Assembly: GCF_901827185.1 (NCBI RefSeq)
Contig: NZ_LR594672.1
Location: 186,001 to 250,000, forward strand
Source of the DNA: Variovorax sp. PBL-E5
GTDB lineage: Bacteria > Pseudomonadota > Gammaproteobacteria > Burkholderiales > Burkholderiaceae_C
Direction of reading: 5' to 3'
Length of the DNA: 64,000 nucleotides
Each line of letters opens with the position of its first letter. Position 1 is the first letter of the stretch. The position numbers were made by a program, and so were the translations under genes. Positions 1 through 7,785 of the stretch are shown one piece after another. The notes beneath the pieces were generated by a model that saw only the letters and a program-made list of their open reading frames with translations, had not been told where the DNA came from and did no database searches.

Positions 1-328
1 GGCGACCACGGGACGTGGTCTGAGCGTCGACCTTCCCGAACGTGTCGCGGACGTTGTCGCCCAGACAGCTGGCATCTCCGGTGTCTTCACGCCGCAGTTC
101 TACCGGTTCGCGCAGGACTTGAAGGACGAGGTCCTGGCACGGGTTCCGAGCTCGGCGTTGGCCACGGGCGGACAGTCGCAGGCGGCCCAAACCCTGCACG
201 AATTCAAGAATTTCCACCGCAACCTCTGCATGCGCTTCGACTACGTTCACGACGAGCGGGATTGGAAGCGCGACCAGGCCTCCCTCGAAGAGCACATCGC
301 GGCGCGGTTCACTCGTAGCCCGGCGTGA
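1..328 (+). CDS. Hypothetical protein, 5' end outside window
   Basis: An open frame runs in from the window edge and stops at 326-328. Its true start lies upstream: the reading frame stays open back to base 2, so the TTG at 119 is only an internal candidate. The visible part is a soluble, fairly charged stretch of about 108 residues with no membrane segment and no motif I recognise. The next frame starts with a GTG overlapping this stop (GTGA), which suggests translational coupling. Confidence 0.55.
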   Translation, partial: ATTGRGLSVDLPERVADVVAQTAGISGVFTPQFYRFAQDLKDEVLARVPSSALATGGQSQAAQTLHEFKNFHRNLCMRFDYVHDERDWKRDQASLEEHIAARFTRSPA

Positions 329-537
329 GTGCGGCGCAACCACCTGGCCCATGGGGCGCGCATCCGGTGAGCAAGTCATGGTGTGTCTGGCGCGAGTGGC
401 CCTGTGGCAGGGTTGAGTACCTGCTCCGAGCCGACGGGCAGATGCGCCGGTTTCGTTCCGAAGAAGGTGCATGCGCCACCATTGCCAAATCATCAGTTGC
501 TATCAACGGCGCCTCAGGCGCGGCACCCAAGGATTAA
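325..537 (+). CDS. Small hypothetical protein, coupled to the upstream gene
   Basis: 70 codons from a GTG that overlaps the upstream stop. An in-frame GTG at 367 would give 56 residues and is equally possible, because neither has a strong ribosome binding site. The central part (WREWPCGRVEYLLRADGQ, then RFRSEEGA and an alanine-rich end) looks like a compact soluble beta-alpha protein, not a shadow frame. The following gene begins 4 bases after this stop, so the first three genes form a likely operon. Function unknown. Confidence 0.5.
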   Translation: MSAAQPPGPWGAHPVSKSWCVWREWPCGRVEYLLRADGQMRRFRSEEGACATIAKSSVAINGASGAAPKD

Positions 538-541
538 ATAC

Positions 542-1084
542 ATGGCCAACCACATCGAGAACCTTCTCGAGATACTGGACGAAATAAAGGAGCATGGGCT
601 CTCCTGGGACGACCGGTACGACGCCGTCATGGACAAGGCGCGTCAGGCGAGCAAAGGGGCGGGAGGCCGGGGGCCTGCCAGCAAGCTGGAGGCCGAAGAG
701 ACCGCGGTGGTTCCGGAGGACGTGGTTCGGCACATCTTCACCCTGGCCGAGCGCTGGGCCGACGCTCGCGTCGATGCCATCCGCAAGCGGGCCTGGGGCC
801 CCGAGGTGCGCAAGGCGCAGGATGCCTTGTGGGAGTTCTGCAGAGGCCTGGGCAAACAAGCCTCCGCTGCAGCGCCGGCGCCCGGCTCCGACCCGGTGCC
901 TGGCGGCCAAGTCATGATGTCGATGCAGCCTGAGCTCGAGCTGGGCTGGGTCCGCTACGAAAAGGCGCGCAAGCTCAATCCCCAGCAGTGGGCGGACCTT
1001 CATGCCCGCAACCTGGCGGGCGAGAACTTTGACGACATGGTTGACGCCCTGCCCGTGCCCTCGACCCCGCGACCTGAAGGCTGA
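542..1084 (+). CDS. Hypothetical protein, 180 aa
   Basis: The ATG at 542 is preceded by an AAGGA box, which is why I prefer it to the longer frame from 383 that overlaps the previous gene. The N-terminal third is amphipathic-helical and acidic (ENLLEILDEIKEHG). A Gly/Ala-rich linker follows, then a helical middle (ERWADARVDAIRKRAW), a Pro/Ala linker near residue 120, and a short C-terminal helical segment. No signal peptide, membrane helix or catalytic motif is visible. It is the last gene of a three-gene run at the left edge. Confidence 0.65.
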   Translation: MANHIENLLEILDEIKEHGLSWDDRYDAVMDKARQASKGAGGRGPASKLEAEETAVVPEDVVRHIFTLAERWADARVDAIRKRAWGPEVRKAQDALWEFCRGLGKQASAAAPAPGSDPVPGGQVMMSMQPELELGWVRYEKARKLNPQQWADLHARNLAGENFDDMVDALPVPSTPRPEG

Positions 1085-1409
1085 GGCCTTGTTCCCTGCG
1101 TGCCGGCCGAAGTGCTCGCGCGCCCTCGAAGACCGAAAAACCAATGCTCAGACGACCTGGTACCGCTGACGCAAGCCTTCGGCACCGTGAACTCCTCGGC
1201 TTCCCTTGGTGAGCTGGACCGCAAGCCCAACGAGGTATCCCATGGGTGCGTCTCGTTGCGCCATACGTGCCGTATCGCAGCCCGCCCCCTCGAACACTCT
1301 GCAACCGTGACCCTGATGCGACGACCCGGACGATGGAGAACCTGTGGCCTGAATGCGTCCGCGCCGCGAAGAAGCCGTTTCCGACGCTTGAATATCTCTG
1401 AACCCCATC
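1085..1409. other. Intergenic stretch, no gene recognised
   Basis: The frames here on both strands are rich in Arg, Ser and Pro and have no plausible starts. I take them for shadows. No hairpin terminator or clear promoter was seen apart from the short leader of the following membrane-protein gene. Confidence 0.5.
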
Positions 1410-1670
1410 ATGCCTGACAGCAAATTCATCGTGAGCTTCGTGCTGCTGGCCTTCGTGGTCCTGGCGCAAAACGCTGCAACCCTTGCGGGGGCCACCCTCA
1501 TTGGCGAACTCGGGCCACAGACCGCAGCCGCTGCAAAGACCCTCAACCTGGTCCTCTCCATCGCTTGCATCGGGGCCGCCACGCAATTCTTCTTTCCTCA
1601 CTGGTGGGGCGAAGGAAACGAGGAATTTCGCCGTGAGCTCGAGGAGCGCGAGCGCAACCGTCGGGATTGA
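1410..1670 (+). CDS. Small two-helix membrane protein
   Basis: 86 residues. Two hydrophobic segments are visible: residues 6-28 (IVSFVLLAFVVLAQ...) and about 40-60 (a Leu/Val/Ile/Ala stretch ending before FFFPHWWG). A charged cytoplasmic-type tail follows with several Glu and Arg residues. It is probably an inner-membrane protein with a short helical tail. The gene stands alone between two gene-poor stretches. No family recognised. Confidence 0.6.
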   Translation: MPDSKFIVSFVLLAFVVLAQNAATLAGATLIGELGPQTAAAAKTLNLVLSIACIGAATQFFFPHWWGEGNEEFRRELEERERNRRD

Positions 1671-1929
1671 CGACGAGCCCCGCAATCAGTGGGCGGACAG
1701 CGCACGATGCGGACAAATGAAAGGCGCTACCTGGCCGACGTCCCTGCCAGCGCGGGTAGACGCAGCCGAGGACGCCGACAAGGAAGTGACGCGCGAGCCC
1801 TCAAGGCCGGCGGCCCCCGGCCGGGACAGGCGCGAACCCGGCTTCCAGGACGCGGAAGTCAGGTGCTTGGTGACGCAGGGAGGGCTCGGCTGCACAATGC
1901 GACCACCACAGGCAAAGCAGGAGGGCGCC

Positions 1930-2880
1930 ATGCCGAAAGCCACAGTCCTCAGAACGCGTTTTCGCTGCCTGGCCGCCTCTATGCTTTTGGGAGCCGCCGG
2001 CTCCGGCTGTCTGGCAGACATCGGCAAGCACCCAGAGGCGAGCCTTGAAGTACAGGTCTACCGGGCGCTGGAGAAGGAGTTCCTGCAAAGTGCGTCAGGC
2101 AAAACGCTGCTTGAAGAACTTGCAAAGACCCGGTGTGCCCGCTCACCGGTAAGCGCCTATAACTATGCGCCAACCGAATCGGACACACGCGTGCGAGAGA
2201 TGGACGCTGCTGCGGGCAAGGCTTTGCCTTGCAACCAGCATCTGTATGGCGTGTGCGGCTATGCGAACATCACGGGGCCCAGGCCTTTTAGCTCCACCTG
2301 GGCTAGCACGATGAAGGGCGTGGCTTTCCGCTTGTACATGGTTGAGCTCGTCCGGATGACGGGCATGCAAGTTCCGGAGCTTGAGAGGGCATTGCAGGCC
2401 TTGGCAGAAAGGGACGTTCAGGACATCGCCGCGAGGTTGAGCGGCACTGAGGCCGACCCAAAGGCTGCGGCGTTCAAGGGTCTCTACCGCGAAGGTGATT
2501 ACGGTGAGCTTGAGGCTTCGCTTGCGAAGAAATGGAACGGGCTGGTTCTGGCGCTCCCGGAGAGCCGTCGCCACGAGGTTCCGCTCCTGCTGTTTGGCGG
2601 CGGCATGTGCCACTTTCTGCTCGGCGACCCATTTGAGGTCAGGACAGAGCCGTCCGGGGCAACGGTGAGCTTGATTCTCGATTTCGACTGGCTGTTATGC
2701 CAGGCACTCGGGCGCGACCCGTGGAATCAATCCGACTGCCCCGGCTGGTTCGTGCTTGCATCTCCGGGGCATCGACTGCTGGGAACCTACCGCTACGAAG
2801 CCAAATGGCCGGGACGACCCGTGTCGCGGAACACAATTCGAACCGAAGGCGCGGTGGGGAAAGTCCTTGTACTGCGATGA
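1930..2880 (+). CDS. Putative lipoprotein with PEGA-like C-terminus
   Basis: 316 residues from the ATG at 1930, preceded by a GGAG box; the longer frame upstream has no start signal and unlikely composition. An N-terminal basic stretch and hydrophobic core lead to Cys27 in the context GSGC, a slightly non-canonical lipobox. The body is soluble with several cysteines. The C-terminal third (VRTEPSGATVSL, later CPGW and YRYEAKWPG) resembles a PEGA-type beta-sandwich that typically sits on cell-surface proteins. Export is inferred; function unknown. Confidence 0.65.
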   Translation: MPKATVLRTRFRCLAASMLLGAAGSGCLADIGKHPEASLEVQVYRALEKEFLQSASGKTLLEELAKTRCARSPVSAYNYAPTESDTRVREMDAAAGKALPCNQHLYGVCGYANITGPRPFSSTWASTMKGVAFRLYMVELVRMTGMQVPELERALQALAERDVQDIAARLSGTEADPKAAAFKGLYREGDYGELEASLAKKWNGLVLALPESRRHEVPLLLFGGGMCHFLLGDPFEVRTEPSGATVSLILDFDWLLCQALGRDPWNQSDCPGWFVLASPGHRLLGTYRYEAKWPGRPVSRNTIRTEGAVGKVLVLR

Positions 2881-3009
2881 CGCACCGCACCGAGGAGAGT
2901 TGGTTCACGGTTTGGGGCACCTCACGGGTAGCGCTCTAGCGCCGGTCGCCCGTCTATGGACACAGCGGCGTGACCTGACACTCCGCGTCGGACTGCGCAG
3001 TGCGAAGCG

Positions 3010-3351
3010 TCAGCTGGTGGCAGCTGGCGTCGTTTGAGGCCTGCGTGGTCGGCGCGCAGCCGACGGCTCAAGACCCAGGTCCTGCAGCTTCCGGCCGAGT
3101 ACGTCATCCTTTGCAACCAGGTCAAGGTCCTTCTCCAGGCGTAGCACACGCAACGCTCGAAGATAGGTTCCCAGGGCGATGTTCGGTTCGCCTTTCTCCA
3201 GCCGATGTAGTGTGTCGCGCGAAACTCCCACGCGCTCTGCCATTTGGACGGCCGAAATCTTGCGGCGTAGGCGCGCCATGCGCAGACGGTCGCCAAGCGC
3301 CTCCATCTGGCGAGCTACAGAGGGAAACGGTCGTTGGAAGGTTCTGCTCAT
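3010..3351 (-). CDS. XRE-family (HipB-like) transcriptional regulator
   Basis: 113 residues. A Cro/C1-type helix-turn-helix covers residues about 17-75, with the pattern LRMARLRRKISAVQMAERVG followed by SRDTLHRLEKGEPN. The spacing and the ending (VLGRKLQDLGL) resemble HipB-type antitoxins, but no HipA kinase or other toxin gene is adjacent: the neighbour is a divergent unrelated gene. It is therefore an orphan regulator. An inverted repeat directly upstream of the start is a likely autoregulatory operator. Confidence 0.85.
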   Translation of the reverse strand: MSRTFQRPFPSVARQMEALGDRLRMARLRRKISAVQMAERVGVSRDTLHRLEKGEPNIALGTYLRALRVLRLEKDLDLVAKDDVLGRKLQDLGLEPSAARRPRRPQTTPAATS

Positions 3352-3354
3352 GGT

Positions 3355-3401
3355 GTCCGATACTTCAGGCTCAAAGCTGTAATCTGACGATAGTATCGGA
3401 C
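3355..3401. promoter_or_regulatory. Inverted-repeat operator between divergent genes
   Basis: A perfect 10-bp inverted repeat has arms GTCCGATACT (3355-3364) and AGTATCGGAC (3392-3401). The right arm contains a further palindrome, CGATAGTATCG (3388-3398). The site lies between the start of the XRE gene (3351) and the divergent gene at 3457, as expected for a dimeric XRE repressor controlling its own promoter and perhaps the neighbour. Confidence 0.6.
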
Positions 3402-3456
3402 GTCGACCGGCTTAGAGCAGGGCTTTCCCGCTAAATTGCCTCCCTAGACGGAGGCA

Positions 3457-3867
3457 ATGCGTGTCTTCATCTACCTCAATCTCCACCGGCGGTGCCTCTC
3501 CGTGCGCAGCGAGGACCGTGAGACCCGTGGCCGCGTCATCGCCCACGTCGACGCTGTCGAGCTGGAGAACGCGTCTTTCGTGGTCTCGCAGGCCGGCCGG
3601 CAGCGCGCCCTGCGAGAGAAGCGCAAGAACGTCCACGCGGGCATCCGCGGTGAGCTGGTGGGCTGGCTGGAGTCAGGCGCGAGCATTGCTGACAAGCGGC
3701 CCTGGCAGCAAAAGGTACGCAGGATGCGCGGGGTCGGCGTGACCTACGACCCGTACCGCTACAGCACCTTCGTGGACCGAGCCACGCGAGAACCTGTTTT
3801 CAAGAGCGCGCGTGTGGTGGCACTGGGGAGCTCGGTCGTTGCCCGCAAGACACGCGTGCCGACCTGA
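3457..3867 (+). CDS. Conserved-looking hypothetical protein, 136 aa
   Basis: The start follows a purine-rich GGAGGCA. The N-terminus is beta-rich (MRVFIYLNLHRRCLSVRS, then GRVIAHVDAV). A strongly basic motif follows (GRQRALREKRKNVHAGIRGEL), then a second half with YDPYRYSTFVDRAT. The basic cluster suggests nucleic-acid binding, but this is inference only. I have the impression that proteins of this pattern occur in phages and plasmids, but I cannot assign a family. It is transcribed divergently from the XRE regulator and shares its operator region. Confidence 0.65.
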   Translation: MRVFIYLNLHRRCLSVRSEDRETRGRVIAHVDAVELENASFVVSQAGRQRALREKRKNVHAGIRGELVGWLESGASIADKRPWQQKVRRMRGVGVTYDPYRYSTFVDRATREPVFKSARVVALGSSVVARKTRVPT

Positions 3868-4041
3868 CTGGGCTCACGGCGGGCGAAGCGATAGTGCGAG
3901 GCTACTTCCCGCTTGCGCCCTCGTATTGTGGTGCGCAACCATCGAAAGAACATGTTCTTCGGAGTCGCCGCTTGTGACACTGCTCGACGACTGGTAACGT
4001 ATAGCGGTTTGCGGTATCTAAGCAAGCGGCCTCTACCTCTC

Positions 4042-4251
4042 ATGCCCCGCCCGCTCCGAAAGACCTCGGCCACGTCGCTGAAGCTCACCCCCGAGGTTCG
4101 CGACCTCTGGGAGCAATGTGCGGCGGCGGAGAGCCGCAGTTTGACCAACATGTTTGAGGTCCTGGTGCGCGAGCATGCCAAGAGGTTGCATCTTGCACCC
4201 GCGCCGGCTCCCCCAGCGTCCGCCAAGAAAACCAAGCCGTCCAAGAACTAA
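4042..4251 (+). CDS. Small ribbon-helix-helix-like protein heading the type I R-M operon
   Basis: 69 residues from the ATG at 4042; the frame upstream to 3913 is unlikely coding. The fold pattern is a short beta strand (SATSLKLTPEV) followed by two helices (RDLWEQCAAAESRSLTNMFE, VLVREHAKRL) and a Pro/Ala/Lys tail, typical of CopG/Arc-type DNA-binding proteins. It ends 14 bases before hsdM, so it is the first gene of the R-M operon and may regulate it. A similar small gene precedes the helicase-nuclease at 31045. Confidence 0.7.
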   Translation: MPRPLRKTSATSLKLTPEVRDLWEQCAAAESRSLTNMFEVLVREHAKRLHLAPAPAPPASAKKTKPSKN

Positions 4252-4265
4252 CAGGGAACCAGCTC

Positions 4266-6077
4266 ATGGCCCAGAATTTTTCCGAACTCGCGAACTTCCT
4301 CTGGTCGGTCGCCGACCTCCTGCGCGGCGACTACAAGCAGGCGGACTATGGCAAGGTCATCCTCCCGTTCACCCTGTTGCGCCGCCTGGACTGCGTGTTG
4401 GAGAGCACGAAGGAGGATGTGCTCGCCGAGTCCAAGAAGCGCAAGGATACTGGCATCAACCTCGACCCCTTTCTCAAGCGCAAGAGCAAGCAGGCCTTCT
4501 ACAACGTCAGCCCGTTTACCTTGCCGGGCCTGCTCGCTGACCAGAAGCACATTCGCCAGAACCTGGTGGCCTACCTGGGCGACTTCTCGGAAGACGCGCG
4601 CGACGTGTTCGAGCGCTTCAAGTTCACCGAGCGAGTGGCGGAGCTAGAGGAGAAGAACCTCCTGTTCCAACTGGTGCAGAAGTTCGCCAACGTCGACCTC
4701 CATCCGGACGTGGTGCCTAACGAGACCATGGGCCTCGTCTTCGAGGAGCTGATTCGGAAGTTCGCGGAAGCCTCGAACGAGACGGCCGGCGAGCACTTCA
4801 CACCCCGAGAAGTCATCCACCTCATCGTGCAATGCCTCTTCGCGGGTGATGACGAAGCGCTGGCCAAGCCGGGGGTGGTGCGTTCGATGTACGACCCTAC
4901 TGCTGGCACCGGCGGCATCCTGTCGGTGGGCGAGGCCGTCGCGCGCTCAATCAACAACTCTGCCGTCATCCGCCTGTTTGGCCAGGAGCTGAACGACGAG
5001 TCGTACGCCATCTGCAAGGCGGACATGCTCATCAAGGGCCAGGACCCGAAGAACATCGTCCGCGGCAACACGCTGTCGGCCGATGGCTTCGCTGGCGACA
5101 AGTTCGACTACGGGGCTGCGAACCCGCCATTCGGGGTGGACTGGAAGAAGGTCCAGGACGTCGTGAAGGCCGAGCACGAGAAAAAGGGATATGCCGGCCG
5201 TTTCGGGCCTGGCCTGCCGCGCGTCTCGGACGGCTCGTTGCTCTTCCTCATGCACCTGATTTCGAAGATGCGCCCTGCTGCCGACGGCGGCGGTCGCATC
5301 GGCATCGTCCTGAACGGCTCGCCTCTCTTCACCGGCGATGCCGGGTCTGGCGAATCAGAAATTCGCCGGTGGATTCTCGAAAACGACCTCTTGGAGGCAA
5401 TCGTCGCGCTGCCTAACGACCTGTTCTACAACACCGGCATCGCGACCTACATCTGGCTGCTGTCAAACCACAAAGGCGCTGAGCGCAGGGGCAAGGTACA
5501 GCTCATCGATGCGACGCGCATGTACAAGAGGATGAAGAGCCTTGGCAACAAGCGCGTGTTCATCACCGACGAACAGGTCGAGGAAATCGTGAAGGTCTAC
5601 GCGGGCGCTGTCGACCAGGCCACCTTCGCGGGTGAGTTCGCCGAGACGGGCAAGAACGGCAACGGGAGGGGTCAGGCCGAGCCGGCGCGCATTGTGTCGA
5701 AGGTCTTTGAAAACAAGTTTTTTGGATACCGCAAGGTCACCGTTGACCGACCGCCGCAGGAGGGCAAGGCGCCGCCCAAACTCAAGAAGGGGCAGAAGCC
5801 GTACGACCCAGACCTGCGCGACACCGAGAACGTGCCGCTCTCCGAAGACGTCAAGGCATACATGGTGCGCGAGGTACTGCCGCACGTGCCCGACGCGTAT
5901 GTTAACGAGGACGTCTGCGACGAAAAGGACGGCCAGGTCGGCAAGGTCGGCTATGAAATCAACTTCAACCGCTACTTTTACGTGTACAAGCCGCCGCGCA
6001 AGCCGGCCGTCATCGCCAAGGAAATTGGCGAGATGGAGAAGCGGTTCATGGAGCTGATGAAGGGAGTGCTCGCTTGA
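4266..6077 (+). CDS. hsdM: Type I restriction-modification system methyltransferase subunit
   Basis: 603 residues. HsdM transfers a methyl group from S-adenosylmethionine to adenine N6 at the site chosen by HsdS, and is shared by the modification and restriction complexes. An HsdM N-terminal helical domain covers about residues 5-150 (LANFLWSVADLLRG). The N6-DNA methylase domain follows, with motif I DPTAGTGG at about 209 and the catalytic motif IV NPPFG at about 286. A long C-terminal region includes charged linkers near 470-520. Length is normal for the family. The stop overlaps the TTG start of hsdS. Confidence 0.97.
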   Translation: MAQNFSELANFLWSVADLLRGDYKQADYGKVILPFTLLRRLDCVLESTKEDVLAESKKRKDTGINLDPFLKRKSKQAFYNVSPFTLPGLLADQKHIRQNLVAYLGDFSEDARDVFERFKFTERVAELEEKNLLFQLVQKFANVDLHPDVVPNETMGLVFEELIRKFAEASNETAGEHFTPREVIHLIVQCLFAGDDEALAKPGVVRSMYDPTAGTGGILSVGEAVARSINNSAVIRLFGQELNDESYAICKADMLIKGQDPKNIVRGNTLSADGFAGDKFDYGAANPPFGVDWKKVQDVVKAEHEKKGYAGRFGPGLPRVSDGSLLFLMHLISKMRPAADGGGRIGIVLNGSPLFTGDAGSGESEIRRWILENDLLEAIVALPNDLFYNTGIATYIWLLSNHKGAERRGKVQLIDATRMYKRMKSLGNKRVFITDEQVEEIVKVYAGAVDQATFAGEFAETGKNGNGRGQAEPARIVSKVFENKFFGYRKVTVDRPPQEGKAPPKLKKGQKPYDPDLRDTENVPLSEDVKAYMVREVLPHVPDAYVNEDVCDEKDGQVGKVGYEINFNRYFYVYKPPRKPAVIAKEIGEMEKRFMELMKGVLA

Positions 6078-7345
6078 GTACCCTGACGCCCTTCGTTACG
6101 AAGCATCCAACCAAGCCGCTGAAGTTCCTTGCCGGCCTGAGAGGGACCAAGGTTGACAGCGTGCCCGCCGAGGGCGTTTATGTCGGCCTAGAACAAATCG
6201 AATCTTGGACGGGCCGCTTATCCGGCATTGAGCTACAACAGCAGCCGGAAGGCAGTGCGAACGTATTCGAGCCAGGCGACGTGCTCTTCGGAAAGCTTCG
6301 CCCCTATTTGGCCAAAGGGTGGGTGGCCGAAAGTCACGGATTCAGCACGACGGAGTGTCTGGTCCTGCGAACTGAGGGTGTAGACGCACGTTTTCTTAGG
6401 TATTGTCTTCTGTCCACGGAAAATATTTCCGCCATCGATGGTTCAACCTACGGGTCAAAGATGCCGCGAGCTGACTGGAGCTTCATCGGAAGCGTCAACT
6501 TTCCAGCACCCGCTCGCTCCGACCAAGTGCGCATCGCCAACTTCCTTGACGAAAAGACCGCGCGAATTGATGCGTTGATTGCAGAGAAAGAACAACTCCT
6601 GGTGTCACTTGACGATGCACTTGAGGCCTATGCGTTCGACTTCGCGAGCGAGGGACTTCAGCGCAAAGGAACTTCCAGTGGACGCAAGGAAGGCTGGCTC
6701 GCCCGCGTGCCAGCCCATTGGTCGACTCCGAAGCTGGGCTATTTCGCAGATGTTGGAAACGGCTGCACGCCGAAGAGAGAGGTGCAGAAGTACTGGTTGG
6801 ACGGAACCATGCCTTGGGTCACCAGCACCGCCATCAACGACAGAGTCATCAAGGAGACGGCAGAGTGCGTGACCGACTGCGCCCTGTCCGAAACCGGACT
6901 CCGTGTGGTGCGGCCAGGAAGCGCCATAGTTGGCCTTATCGGCCAAGGACCAACGCGGGGCATGACCGCTCGGCTGGCGATTCCGGCCACGGTGAGCCAG
7001 AACGTCGCATATGTGACCTCAAGGAGTCCCGAGGTTTCAGACGACTACCTGGTTGTCGTACTAACAGGGCTGTACACCGCACTGCGCTACCTTAGTGACG
7101 GGAGCGGCGGTGCTCAAGGGGCGATGAACTGCGACACCCTGAGAGCCTTCCGAGTACCGATTGCGCCGCGAAGCGAACAAGACGCAATCGTGCAAGCGTT
7201 CATCGCAAAAAAGCACGCGATTGAAGGCTTGCAGGAACATGCCAGAGCGCATATCCAGCGCTTAAGCGAGTACCGCTCTTCGCTGATTTCCGCGGCGGTG
7301 ACCGGCCTCCTGCAGGTCGGCACTGTGCTCAAGGGGGCTATCTGA
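6074..7345 (+). CDS. hsdS: Type I restriction-modification specificity subunit
   Basis: 423 residues starting at a TTG whose TG are shared with the hsdM stop (TTGA), so translation is coupled. HsdS recognises a bipartite DNA sequence through two target-recognition domains. The first spans about residues 10-160, followed by the conserved helix QVRIANFLDEKTARIDAL. The second spans about 210-370, followed by a second helical spacer (KKHAIEGLQEHARAHIQRL). Both halves are full length, so specificity is probably intact. A separate short gene lies between this gene and hsdR. Confidence 0.95.
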   Translation: MSTLTPFVTKHPTKPLKFLAGLRGTKVDSVPAEGVYVGLEQIESWTGRLSGIELQQQPEGSANVFEPGDVLFGKLRPYLAKGWVAESHGFSTTECLVLRTEGVDARFLRYCLLSTENISAIDGSTYGSKMPRADWSFIGSVNFPAPARSDQVRIANFLDEKTARIDALIAEKEQLLVSLDDALEAYAFDFASEGLQRKGTSSGRKEGWLARVPAHWSTPKLGYFADVGNGCTPKREVQKYWLDGTMPWVTSTAINDRVIKETAECVTDCALSETGLRVVRPGSAIVGLIGQGPTRGMTARLAIPATVSQNVAYVTSRSPEVSDDYLVVVLTGLYTALRYLSDGSGGAQGAMNCDTLRAFRVPIAPRSEQDAIVQAFIAKKHAIEGLQEHARAHIQRLSEYRSSLISAAVTGLLQVGTVLKGAI

Positions 7346-7461
7346 TTCCCAAGCCGCTGCTGGACGTGAAGAGGCGGACCTTCTTGCCTTCGTTGAGCAG
7401 GAGGCCGGGGAGGGTCCTCAAATCACCGCTACTCTAGAGAACGACATCGCTGGAGAGGAAC

Positions 7462-7782
7462 GTGCACCACATCTTGAACATCATGAACTATTTTGCTTCG
7501 CTGCGACCGGGTCGGCGCGACGACCCGCTGACTGCGGAGTGGAAGGGAAAACAGCTACGAGCATGGGCAAACCTCTTGATTCTGCTCATCGGATTGGGGC
7601 TGAGCGCAGCTATTGCGAGCTTCCTTGACACGATGGATGGCAACCCCGGTCTGAGTACGATGTCCGAGCGGTGGCGCCCCGCAGTCTCGTGCATGGTCGC
7701 CGGAGGACTGGGACTCGTGCTCCTCTTCACCGTATGCTCCTGGGCGGTCGGTCGCTCGCTTCTTGAAGAAGCAGGGGATTGA
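7462..7782 (+). CDS. Small two-helix membrane protein inside the R-M operon
   Basis: 106 residues from a GTG preceded by GGAGAGG. Two hydrophobic helices are clear: about residues 36-56 (ANLLILLIGLGLSAAIASFL) and 76-97 (AVSCMVAGGLGLVLLF...). The N-terminal 35 residues are polar. The stop lies immediately before the hsdR start, so the gene is in the operon, co-oriented and translationally coupled. No member of the classical HsdR/M/S set has this form. It may be an accessory protein of the system or a passenger; function unknown. Confidence 0.65.
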   Translation: MHHILNIMNYFASLRPGRRDDPLTAEWKGKQLRAWANLLILLIGLGLSAAIASFLDTMDGNPGLSTMSERWRPAVSCMVAGGLGLVLLFTVCSWAVGRSLLEEAGD

Positions 7783-7785
7783 GTG

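Noticed and set aside
3010..3867. XRE gene and its divergent neighbour as a toxin-antitoxin pair
   Set aside because: TA genes are normally in one operon, and the 136-residue neighbour has no toxin motif. Kept only as a testable possibility.
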